DNA of 64,000 nt, from contig NZ_JANUQM010000006.1 in NCBI RefSeq assembly GCF_030386795.1, positions 464,186 through 528,185 on the forward strand, given 5' to 3'. Position 1 is the stretch's first letter. The number at the start of each line of letters is the position of its first letter. A model generated the notes under the pieces. That model was not told where the DNA came from, did not search any database, and saw only the letters and a list, made by a program, of their open reading frames with translations. This DNA comes from Streptomyces sp. S.PNR 29 (lineage in GTDB: Bacteria > Actinomycetota > Actinomycetes > Streptomycetales > Streptomycetaceae). Of the stretch, positions 25,583-32,910 are shown one piece after another. A program made the translations under genes and the position numbers.

Positions 25583-25996
25583 CTACTCGATGACGAGTTC
25601 GACGGGGATGTTGCCGCGGGTGGCGTTGGAGTAGGGGCAGACCTGGTGGGCCTGCTCGACCAGCTTGCGGCCGGTCGCCTCGTCCACGGTGTCGGGCAGC
25701 TCGACGCGGAGGGTGACGGCGAGCGCGAAGCCCTCGCCCTGCTTGCCTATGCCGACCTCGGCGGTCACCGCGGCGTCGCTGACGTCGACCTTCGCCTGGC
25801 GGCCGACGAGACCGAGGGCGCTGCCGAAGCAGGCGGCGTAACCGGCGGCGAACAGCTGCTCCGGGTTGGTGCCCTGGCCGTTGCCGCCCAGCTCCACGGG
25901 CATGCCGAGCGCGAGGTCCAGCGTGCCGTCGGAGCTGACGGCGCGTCCCTCGCGGCCGTGGGTGGCGGTGGCGACAGCGGTGTAGAGCGCGTCCAT
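25583..25996 (-). CDS. ohr: Organic hydroperoxide resistance protein Ohr
   Basis: A thiol peroxidase of 137 residues that reduces organic and fatty-acid hydroperoxides in the cytoplasm, taking electrons from lipoylated proteins. The active-site cysteines are Cys56 (AAGYAACFGSA) and Cys120 (QVCPYSNATRGN). The partner residues Arg15 and Glu46 are also present. Length and C-terminus (VCPYSNATRGNIPVELVI) are typical of the family. It is divergent from a MarR regulator gene, with paired AATTG-type palindromes in the 121-base gap, which is the usual ohr/ohrR arrangement. It is probably induced by organic peroxides. Confidence 0.96.
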   Translation of the reverse strand: MDALYTAVATATHGREGRAVSSDGTLDLALGMPVELGGNGQGTNPEQLFAAGYAACFGSALGLVGRQAKVDVSDAAVTAEVGIGKQGEGFALAVTLRVELPDTVDEATGRKLVEQAHQVCPYSNATRGNIPVELVIE

Positions 25997-26068
25997 GGAA
26001 AACCCTTCCCTCTCACGTCACGTTCCGGCGGCCCGTTCCGGCCGCCTGACACCAGAGAGTAGAGCACA

Positions 26069-26095
26069 CAATTCAATTGCACGCAATCGAATTGC
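26069..26095. promoter_or_regulatory. OhrR operator candidate
   Basis: Two adjacent imperfect palindromes built from CAATT/AATTG half-sites, CAATTCAATTG at 26069-26079 and GCAATCGAATTGC at 26083-26095, lie between the ohr and ohrR starts. They are unusually A+T-rich for this genome and resemble the known OhrR box with CAATT/AATTG arms. Confidence 0.75.
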
Positions 26096-26117
26096 GGACA
26101 CGGGCTATCCTGGAGCC

Positions 26118-26618
26118 ATGAACGAGCCCCGGACACCCACCACCGCCACCGTCCCGCCGGCCGGGGACTGGCTCAGCCTCGACCAGCAGATCTGCTTCTC
26201 CCTGCACGCGGCCTCGCGCGCCTTCAACGGCGTCTACCGCGTGCTCCTGAAGGACCTCGGGCTGACCTACCCGCAGTACCTGGTGATGCTCGTGCTGTGG
26301 GAGCACGGCGACCTGCCCGTGAAGAAGCTCGGCGAACACCTGCGCCTCGACTCCGGCACGCTCTCTCCGCTGCTCAAGCGGCTGGAGGCGGCCGGGCTGG
26401 TGCGCCGTGAACGCAGCACCCGCGACGAACGGTCGGTCGAGGTCCGCCTGACCGGGGAGGGCGCCGCGCTGCGCGAACGGGCGCTTGAGGTGCCGCGCCG
26501 GATCACCGCCGCGACCGGCTTCGACATCGACGAGATCCGCGATCTGCGCACCCGCCTCGACGAACTCACCACCGCGCTGGACGCGGCCGCGCTGTCGGAG
26601 GCGTCGGGACGCCCGTAG
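26118..26618 (+). CDS. ohrR: MarR-family peroxide sensor OhrR
   Basis: A MarR-type dimeric repressor of 166 residues. The reactive cysteine near the N-terminus that senses organic hydroperoxides is Cys26 (LDQQICFSLH). The winged helix-turn-helix is at about 60-120, with LDSGTLSPLLKRLEAAGLVRR and the wing RSTRDERSVEVRLT. On oxidation the protein should leave DNA and free ohr. The ATG at 26118 has GGAG only two bases upstream, which is closer than usual, so translation may be inefficient or start on a leaderless transcript. It is divergent from ohr. Confidence 0.93.
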   Translation: MNEPRTPTTATVPPAGDWLSLDQQICFSLHAASRAFNGVYRVLLKDLGLTYPQYLVMLVLWEHGDLPVKKLGEHLRLDSGTLSPLLKRLEAAGLVRRERSTRDERSVEVRLTGEGAALRERALEVPRRITAATGFDIDEIRDLRTRLDELTTALDAAALSEASGRP

Positions 26619-26685
26619 GGCCATCCAGGCTCCGCGGCCTGCTTCACTGATACCCGACGGGCAACCGACGAGGGGACGACCGCAC

Positions 26686-27666
26686 ATGACCTGGCTGATC
26701 ACCGGCGGCGCCGGCTACATCGGCGCGCACGTGGTACGGGCGATGACCGAGGCGGGCGAGAAGGCGGTGGTGTACGACGACCTCTCCACCGGGATCGCCG
26801 AGCGCGTGCCGGACGGGGTGCCCCTGGTGACGGGCTCCACCCTCGACGGCGACCGCCTCGCGCGCACCCTCGCGGAGCACGGCGTCACCGGTGTCGTCCA
26901 CCTCGCGGCCAAGAAGCAGGTGGGTGAGTCGGTGCACCTGCCCCTGCACTACTACCGGGAGAACGTCGAGGGCCTGCGCGTCCTGCTGGAGGCGGTGACG
27001 GCGGCCGGGGTCGCGTCCTTCGTGTTCTCGTCCTCCGCGGCGGTGTACGGCATGCCGGACGTCCACCTGGTCACGGAGGAGACGCCCTGCGCGCCGATGA
27101 GCCCGTACGGCGAGACGAAGCTGGCCGGCGAGTGGCTGGTACGGGCGACGAACCGGGCCACGGGCCTGTCCACGGCATCGCTGCGCTACTTCAACGTGGC
27201 GGGCGCGGCGCGCCCCGAGCTGGCGGACGTCGGCGTCCACAACCTCATCCCGATGGTCTTCGAGAAGCTCACGGAGAACGCACCCCCACGCATCTTCGGC
27301 GACGACTACCCGACCCCCGACGGCACCTGCGTCCGCGACTACATCCACGTCGTGGACCTGGCGGAGGCCCACGTGGCGGCGGCCCGCGCGCTGGTGTCCT
27401 CCCCCGGCCGTGACCTCACCCTGAACATCGGCCGCGGTGAGGGCGTCTCCGTCCGCGAAATGATCGACCGCATCAACGCCCTCACCGGCTACGACCGCCC
27501 CCCGACCGTCGCTCCCCGCCGCCCCGGCGATCCCGCCCGCGTGGTCGCCTCCGCCGACCGCGCCGCCACCGAACTGGCCTGGAAGGCGAAACACGACGTC
27601 CAGGACATGATCACATCGGCGTGGCAGGGCTGGGTACGACTGCATCCGGAGGCGGCACGGGACTGA
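26686..27666 (+). CDS. galE: UDP-glucose 4-epimerase
   Basis: An extended short-chain dehydrogenase of 326 residues that interconverts UDP-glucose and UDP-galactose with tightly bound NAD. It has the nucleotide-binding GGAGYIG at 7-13, the serine region FSSSAAVYG (Ser115-Ser117) and the catalytic pair Tyr141/Lys145 (YGETK). It also has the substrate-binding RYFNVAGA and VRDYIHVVDLAEAH. The ATG at 26686 directly precedes the Rossmann fold. It is 67 bases after ohrR on the same strand. The enzyme could supply UDP-galactose to the surrounding glycosyltransferases. It is separate from a Leloir galK/galT operon, which argues for a biosynthetic role. Confidence 0.93.
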   Translation: MTWLITGGAGYIGAHVVRAMTEAGEKAVVYDDLSTGIAERVPDGVPLVTGSTLDGDRLARTLAEHGVTGVVHLAAKKQVGESVHLPLHYYRENVEGLRVLLEAVTAAGVASFVFSSSAAVYGMPDVHLVTEETPCAPMSPYGETKLAGEWLVRATNRATGLSTASLRYFNVAGAARPELADVGVHNLIPMVFEKLTENAPPRIFGDDYPTPDGTCVRDYIHVVDLAEAHVAAARALVSSPGRDLTLNIGRGEGVSVREMIDRINALTGYDRPPTVAPRRPGDPARVVASADRAATELAWKAKHDVQDMITSAWQGWVRLHPEAARD

Positions 27667-27971
27667 CCGCGCCGGTCACGCAAGTGGCCCGTGCCACCGA
27701 TTCCCCCCGCATGCGGCGTGCCCTCGGCTCCGCCGTCTGGGCACCGCGGACGACCTCCTCCCATGAGGGAGCCGTGCGCGCCGCGATCGACCTCGGCGGC
27801 GACACCGACACCGTCGCGGCGGTGACCGGCGGGCTCGCGGGGGCGGTGCACGGCATCGGCGCCGTGCCCGAGCGCTGGACCGAGCCCCTGCGCGTCCCGC
27901 TTCCGGGGTTCGGCGGACGGGTGCCGCGCACGGCGGACCTCGCCCGGCTGACCGGGCGGCTGAGCGCCTGA
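27621..27971 (+). pseudogene. C-terminal remnant of an ADP-ribosylglycohydrolase
   Basis: The last 70 or so residues of this reading frame match the C-terminal end of the DraG/ADP-ribosylglycohydrolase family. They include the metal-binding signature GGDTDTVAAVTGGLAGAVHG and the usual tail (IGAVPERWTEPLRVPLPGFGG). The intact family has about 300 residues and an N-terminal metal site, neither of which is present. The open frame overlaps the galE end and runs into sequence with no family similarity before about 27740. No plausible start with a ribosome site precedes the conserved part. It is most likely a deletion scar, with galE fused close to the remaining 3' end. Confidence 0.75.
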
Positions 27972-28039
27972 GCGCCCGTCCCCTGGCGCCCCGGCACCCG
28001 GCTCACAGCACCCCGCCCCCGACACCCCGGCGGCCGGGC

Positions 28040-28666
28040 TCACAACGCCTTCAGCGCCTCCGTGGTCGCCCTGGCCAGTGCTGCCAGGTATCCCTTCGGC
28101 AGCTTGGGGCTGCGGATCACGACCGAGCGCCAGTAGAGCGGGCCGGAGATCAGGTCGAGGGCCAGTTCCTCGTCGATGCCCGGGCGGACCTCCCCGCGTC
28201 GCTCCGCCGCCGCCACGATGCCGCTGGCCACACCCTCCTGCCCCTCGCGGAGGGCCTTCTGCAGGGCCTCCGCGATGTCCGGGTTGCGGGCCGCCTCGGC
28301 CTGGAGGTCGGGGATGATCTGCGAGGCGACGGGGTGGCGCAGGGCGCGGGACGTGACCTCGTACAGCAGGCGCAGGTCGCCCTCCAGGGTCCCGGTGTCC
28401 GGCGCGGGCAGCCCCTGCACCGCGATCGCCGAGACCAGGTCGAGCACCAGGTGCAGCTTGGAGCGCCAGCGCCGGTACACCGCCGTCTTGCCGACGCCCG
28501 CCCGGCGCGCGATCCCCTCGATGGACATCCGCGCGTAGCCGACGGCCGCGAGTTCCTCGAAGACGGCCGCCCGGATGGCTTCCGTCACGTCCTCCCGCAG
28601 TACGGCCGCCCCCGCGGGTGCCCGGCGGCGCGGACGCGGCTGGGGCTCGTCGGCGTTCGTCGTCAT
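28040..28666 (-). CDS. TetR-family transcriptional regulator
   Basis: A TetR/AcrR repressor of 208 residues. The helix-turn-helix is at about residues 25-70 (GYARMSIEGIARRAGVGKTAVYRRW), preceded by a basic N-terminal arm. The remaining C-terminal domain binds an unknown ligand. The ATG at 28666 was chosen; an ATG four codons upstream (28676-28678) is equally possible and neither has a clear ribosome site. The gene is divergent from the ABC exporter pair. The gap carries three direct repeats, so the protein probably controls itself and the exporter. The ligand is unknown. Confidence 0.9.
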   Translation of the reverse strand: MTTNADEPQPRPRRRAPAGAAVLREDVTEAIRAAVFEELAAVGYARMSIEGIARRAGVGKTAVYRRWRSKLHLVLDLVSAIAVQGLPAPDTGTLEGDLRLLYEVTSRALRHPVASQIIPDLQAEAARNPDIAEALQKALREGQEGVASGIVAAAERRGEVRPGIDEELALDLISGPLYWRSVVIRSPKLPKGYLAALARATTEALKAL

Positions 28667-28681
28667 GCGGACCAGCATAGA

Positions 28682-28747
28682 GCGTTACGACGAAACGGTT
28701 GCGTTCCGACGCTCCATCGTCCTACGCTCGCGTTGCGACGATACGGT
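28682..28747. promoter_or_regulatory. Three direct repeats, TetR operator candidate
   Basis: GCGTTnCGACG occurs three times in the same orientation, at 28682-28692, 28701-28711 and 28730-28740. The first and third copies extend to an 18-base match with two differences (28682-28699 and 28730-28747), each nearly palindromic about its centre. They lie between the TetR gene and the divergent exporter genes. Confidence 0.65.
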
Positions 28748-28842
28748 CCCGTCCCGACGTAAGAGAACGTGAAGAGTCACGTAAGAAGACGTCGGCGGCA
28801 CACTCCAACACCCCCGACACCCCCCGAGCGAAAGCAGCGGAT

Positions 28843-29766
28843 GTGAGCCAGGCCCTCCACACACCGCCCCCGGTACCGGTGACCCCGGTCCCGGCCGACC
28901 ACGACCTCGCGGCGCTCGCCGCCCGCCACGGCCTCTCGGTCAGCGGCGCCCGCCCCTCCCTGCCGGAGTACGTCCGCCAGCTGTGGGCGCGCCGCCACTT
29001 CATCACCGCCTTCGCGACGGCCAAGCTCACCGCCCAGTACAGCCAGGCGAAGCTGGGCCAGGTCTGGCAGGTGATGACGCCCCTGCTGAACGCGGCCGTG
29101 TACTACTTCATCTTCGGCGTGCTGCTGGGCACCAAGCACGGCGTTCCGGACTACGTCCCGTTCCTGGTCACGGGCGTGTTCATCTGGACGTTCACGCAGA
29201 GCTCGATCATGGCGGGCACCCGGGCGATCTCCGGCAACCTCGGCCTCGTGCGGGCCCTGCACTTCCCGCGCGCCGCGCTGCCGCTCTCCTTCTGCCTGCA
29301 GCAGTTGCAGCAGCTGCTGTTCTCGATGGCCGCCCTGATCGTGATCCTGCTCTGCTTCGGCGTGCCGGTCGCCGCGTCCTGGGTGCTGGCGCTCCCGGCG
29401 CTGGTGCTGCAGTTCACGTTCAACGCGGGCGTCTCGATGATCATGGCCCGGATGGGCGCGAAGACGCCGGACATCGCCCAGCTGATGCCGTTCGTGCTGC
29501 GCACCTGGATGTACGTCTCGGGCGTCATGTGGAGCATCGACAGGCTGACCCAGCGCGACCACCTGCCGCGCGTGGTGACGGTCCTGCTGGAGACCAACCC
29601 GGCCGCCGTCTACATCGACCTCATGCGCTTCGCGCTGATCGACAGCTTCCGCTCCAGCCAGCTCCCCCCGCACGTGTGGGCGGCGGCGGTCGGCTGGGCG
29701 GTCCTCGCCGGCGTCGGCGGCTTCATCTACTTCTGGAAGGCTGAGGAGACGTACGGCCGTGGCTGA
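28843..29766 (+). CDS. ABC-2 polysaccharide export permease (TagG-like)
   Basis: An ABC-2 type membrane protein of about 307 residues, with six predicted membrane segments after a cytoplasmic N-terminus. The sequence LTAQYSQAKLGQVWQVMTPLLNAAVYYFIFG is the signature of the TagG/Wzm/RfbA export permeases that carry lipid-linked teichoic acids or O-antigen across the membrane. The GTG at 28843 (VSQALHTPPP) was chosen because it gives normal length; the frame is open to 28699, so a longer N-terminus is possible. The stop overlaps the start of the ATPase gene, so the two form one transporter. It faces the TetR gene and precedes a GT2-TagF gene, which points to export of the wall polymer made by those enzymes. 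Confidence 0.9.
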   Translation: MSQALHTPPPVPVTPVPADHDLAALAARHGLSVSGARPSLPEYVRQLWARRHFITAFATAKLTAQYSQAKLGQVWQVMTPLLNAAVYYFIFGVLLGTKHGVPDYVPFLVTGVFIWTFTQSSIMAGTRAISGNLGLVRALHFPRAALPLSFCLQQLQQLLFSMAALIVILLCFGVPVAASWVLALPALVLQFTFNAGVSMIMARMGAKTPDIAQLMPFVLRTWMYVSGVMWSIDRLTQRDHLPRVVTVLLETNPAAVYIDLMRFALIDSFRSSQLPPHVWAAAVGWAVLAGVGGFIYFWKAEETYGRG

Positions 29767-30607
29767 GCACACCACCGAGAAGATCCCCACCGTCATCGCC
29801 GACGGCGTCGACATCGTCTACCGCGTCAACGGCACCGGCGCCGGACGCGGCTCCGCGACCGCCGCCCTCAACCGCATCCTGCGCCGCAAGCAGGCCGAGA
29901 AGGCGGCGGGCGTCCGCCGGGTGCACGCGGTGAAGAACGTGTCCTTCGTCGCGTACAAGGGCGAGGCGATCGGCCTGATCGGCACCAACGGCTCCGGCAA
30001 GTCCACCCTGCTGAAGGCCGTGGCCGGGCTCCTGCCCGTCGAGAACGGCCGCATCCACACCAACGGCCAGCCCTCCCTGCTCGGCGTGAACGCCGCCCTG
30101 ATGAACGACCTCACCGGCGAGCGCAACGTCCACCTCGGCGGCCTGGCCATGGGCATGTCCCGCGAGCAGATCAGGGAGCGCTACCAGGAGATCGTCGACT
30201 TCTCCGGGATCAACGACAAGGGCGACTTCATCACCCTGCCGATGCGCACCTACTCCTCCGGCATGGCCGCCCGCCTGCGCTTCTCCATCGCCGCCGCCAA
30301 GGACCACGACGTCCTCCTCATCGACGAGGCCCTCGCCACCGGCGACCGTTCCTTCCAGAAGCGGTCGGAGGAGCGCATCCGCGAACTGCGCAAGAGCGCG
30401 GGCACGGTGTTCCTGGTCAGCCACAACAACAAGTCGATCCGCGACACCTGCGACCGCGTGCTGTGGCTGGAGCGCGGGGAGCTGCGCATGGACGGGCCGA
30501 CGGAGGAGGTCCTGGAGGCCTACGAGGCGTTCACCGGCGGAGCGGACAAGGCGGCTGCGGCCAAGCCGAAGCCCAAGCCGAAGGCCAAGGTCGCCCTTCC
30601 CTCGTGA
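29759..30607 (+). CDS. ABC export ATPase (TagH-like)
   Basis: The nucleotide-binding subunit of the polysaccharide exporter, 282 residues. It has Walker A GTNGSGKST (75-83), the TagH/Wzt-type signature YSSGMAARL (165-173) in place of classical LSGGQ, Walker B LLIDE (186-190) and the switch His in VSHNN. It starts at GTG 29759 with GAGGAGA upstream, overlapping the permease stop by eight bases. It lacks the C-terminal carbohydrate-binding domain of some Wzt proteins. It instead ends in a short basic tail of alternating Lys and Pro (AKPKPKPKAKVALPS), whose role is unknown. A gap of 101 bases separates it from the next gene. Confidence 0.93.
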   Translation: MAEHTTEKIPTVIADGVDIVYRVNGTGAGRGSATAALNRILRRKQAEKAAGVRRVHAVKNVSFVAYKGEAIGLIGTNGSGKSTLLKAVAGLLPVENGRIHTNGQPSLLGVNAALMNDLTGERNVHLGGLAMGMSREQIRERYQEIVDFSGINDKGDFITLPMRTYSSGMAARLRFSIAAAKDHDVLLIDEALATGDRSFQKRSEERIRELRKSAGTVFLVSHNNKSIRDTCDRVLWLERGELRMDGPTEEVLEAYEAFTGGADKAAAAKPKPKPKAKVALPS

Positions 30608-30708
30608 GGCGCAGCCGCACTTAACCCTTTCATCGCATTGGTGCCACTATGACCGAATAAGCGTGCCCGCAGTGCCGAAGGCGCGACGAAGGTGAAGGAG
30701 CCCCCGCG

Positions 30709-32910
30709 ATGCCCGAGACCCCCGTCCTCAGCGTCATCGTCCACGGCCCCAACACCCAGGACCACCTGACCGGACTTCTCGACTCCCTGGACGCCCACCC
30801 CCTGCCCGACACCGAGGTGATCGTGGCCGCGGTCGGCGCCTGGGCCCGGGAGACGGCCGAGCGGCACACGCCCGCGTTCCAGGTGGTGCCCCTGCCGGAC
30901 GGGACGAGCGACGCCGAGGCCCGGGCGGCGGGGGCGGCGCGGGCTTCCGGCCGCTGGCTGCACTTCGTGCACGCCAAGGACGGACTGCCCGCCGGCGCCC
31001 CGCACACGGTCACCGAGCGCCTCGCCGAACTCCCCGAGGCGGTGGACGTCCTGCTCCTGGACCACGTCCGCAGCACCTGGCAGGCGTCCGCCCTGCCCTC
31101 CCGGGACGGCCCCCTCCTCGCCCGCGCCGGCCGCGCCGACCTCACCCTCGACGAGCGCGCGTCCCTGCTGCGCCTGACCCCGCTGCTCGGCACCCGGGTC
31201 GTCCGTGCGGGGTTCTGGCGGACACACGAGCGGCTGCTCACCACGGACGACGAGCCGTTCGCCGCGTACGCGGCCCTCCTCCTCGCCGACCGCGTCGCCT
31301 GCCTGCCCCACCCCGCCTACGAGGACCGCCGGCTGCGGCCCGAGAGCCTCCCGCCGCTCACCGCGCGGGAGTACTACGCCCTCGTCGACCGCTACGAGAC
31401 CCTCCTCGACCTCGCCAGGGGCCGCCCGGCCACCCACGCCGTCCTGTACACCGTCATGGTCCGCGACTGCCTGCGCACCTTCGCCCGCGGCGGCATGCCG
31501 GACCCGGTGGCGCGGGAGTTCTTCCGCCGGGCGTCACTGGCGGCACTGCGCCGGCGCCCCGACGGCTACCAGCGCCCCGCCGGCCTCGAAGGCATCCGCC
31601 GCTCACTCCTCGAAGAGGGCGCCTACACCAGGTACCGCGCCTTCCAGGTCGCCAACCGCACGCGCCGCGCCGTCAGATCGGCCGTGCGGACCCGAAGACG
31701 CCAGGCCGGCGTCAAGGTCCGCGACCACCAGTACCGCCAGGCGCTGAGCCGCCCGGTCGACCCGGACCTGGCCGTCTTCTCCGCCTACTGGGACCGCGGA
31801 GTGGCCTGCAACCCGGCAGCCATCGCCGCCAAACTCGCCGAACTGGCCCCGCGGATCCACCCGGTGTGGGTGGTGACCGCGAAGAACGCGGTACTGCTCC
31901 CGCCCGGCACGGATCACGTCGTCCCCGGCACCCGCCGCTACTGGGAGGTGCTGGCCAGGGCGAAGTACCTCGTCAACAACGTCAACTTCCCGGGCGCGGT
32001 GGTCAAACGCCCGGACGCCGTCCACGTCCAGACCCACCACGGCACCCCGCTCAAGCGCATGGGCCTGGACCAGATGCAGTTCCCGGCCGCCGCCCAGGGC
32101 ATGGACTTCCGGGCCCTGCTGGAACGCGTCGACAAGTGGGACTACAGCGTCTCCGCCAACAGCCACACCACCCGCATGTGGGAGCGCGCCTACCCCGCGC
32201 GCTACGTCTCCCTGGACTACGGCTATCCGCGCAACGACGTCTACTACACGGCCGGCGCCCAGGACATCCGCGCGATCCGCGAACGGCTCGGCATCGCGCC
32301 CGGCCGCAGGGCCGTCCTCTACGCCCCCACGCACCGCGACTACGAGGCCGGCTGGACCCCGCGCCTCGACCTCGCCGCCCTGGCCGACCGCCTGGGCGAG
32401 GACACCGTCCTGCTCGTCCGCGGCCACTACTTCTACGCCGGCGCCGCCTCCCCCCTGACCGGCCTGCGCCGCACGGGCCGCATCCTCGACGTCTCGTCCT
32501 ACGACCCGGTCGAGGAGCTGTGCCTGGCGGCGGACGTCCTGGTCACCGACTACTCGTCCATCATGTTCGACTACGCCAATCTCGACCGCCCGATCGTGAT
32601 CCACGCCGACGACTGGGAGACGTACCGCACCACCCGCGGCGTCTACTTCGACCTCATGGCCGAGGCGCCGGGCCCGGTGGCCCGGGCCCAGGAGGAACTG
32701 GCGGAGATCCTCACCACGGACGCCTGGCGTGACGAAGGCGCGGCAAAGGCGCGGGCCGCCTTCCGCCGCCGGTTCTGCGAGTACGACGACGGACGCGCCG
32801 CCGAACGTGTCGTACGCCGGGTCTTCCTCGGCCAGGACGAGGAGTCGCTGCCGCCGGTGCTCCCGCTCGATGCGCGCACGCCGGCCCCGAGCCCCCAGGA
32901 GGCCGTATGA
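30709..32910 (+). CDS. GT2-TagF fusion, copy 4 (GT2 half decayed)
   Basis: A fourth member of the fusion family, 733 residues, about 10 kb from the other three. The C-terminal TagF half is the best preserved: His444 in VQTHHGTPLKRMG, YAPTHRDYEAGW, LLVRGHYFYAG and VTDYSSIMFDYANLDRPIVIHADDWE. The N-terminal half keeps the GT2 length and opening strand (LSVIVHGPN) but has lost the motifs. The DD position reads IVAAVG (about 38-43) and the FLDSDD position reads FVHAKDG (about 86-92). It therefore probably works only as a polyol- or sugar-phosphate transferase. AAGGAG lies eight bases before the ATG. The stop overlaps the next gene (ATGA). It is likely part of the exporter operon. Confidence 0.9.
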   Translation: MPETPVLSVIVHGPNTQDHLTGLLDSLDAHPLPDTEVIVAAVGAWARETAERHTPAFQVVPLPDGTSDAEARAAGAARASGRWLHFVHAKDGLPAGAPHTVTERLAELPEAVDVLLLDHVRSTWQASALPSRDGPLLARAGRADLTLDERASLLRLTPLLGTRVVRAGFWRTHERLLTTDDEPFAAYAALLLADRVACLPHPAYEDRRLRPESLPPLTAREYYALVDRYETLLDLARGRPATHAVLYTVMVRDCLRTFARGGMPDPVAREFFRRASLAALRRRPDGYQRPAGLEGIRRSLLEEGAYTRYRAFQVANRTRRAVRSAVRTRRRQAGVKVRDHQYRQALSRPVDPDLAVFSAYWDRGVACNPAAIAAKLAELAPRIHPVWVVTAKNAVLLPPGTDHVVPGTRRYWEVLARAKYLVNNVNFPGAVVKRPDAVHVQTHHGTPLKRMGLDQMQFPAAAQGMDFRALLERVDKWDYSVSANSHTTRMWERAYPARYVSLDYGYPRNDVYYTAGAQDIRAIRERLGIAPGRRAVLYAPTHRDYEAGWTPRLDLAALADRLGEDTVLLVRGHYFYAGAASPLTGLRRTGRILDVSSYDPVEELCLAADVLVTDYSSIMFDYANLDRPIVIHADDWETYRTTRGVYFDLMAEAPGPVARAQEELAEILTTDAWRDEGAAKARAAFRRRFCEYDDGRAAERVVRRVFLGQDEESLPPVLPLDARTPAPSPQEAV

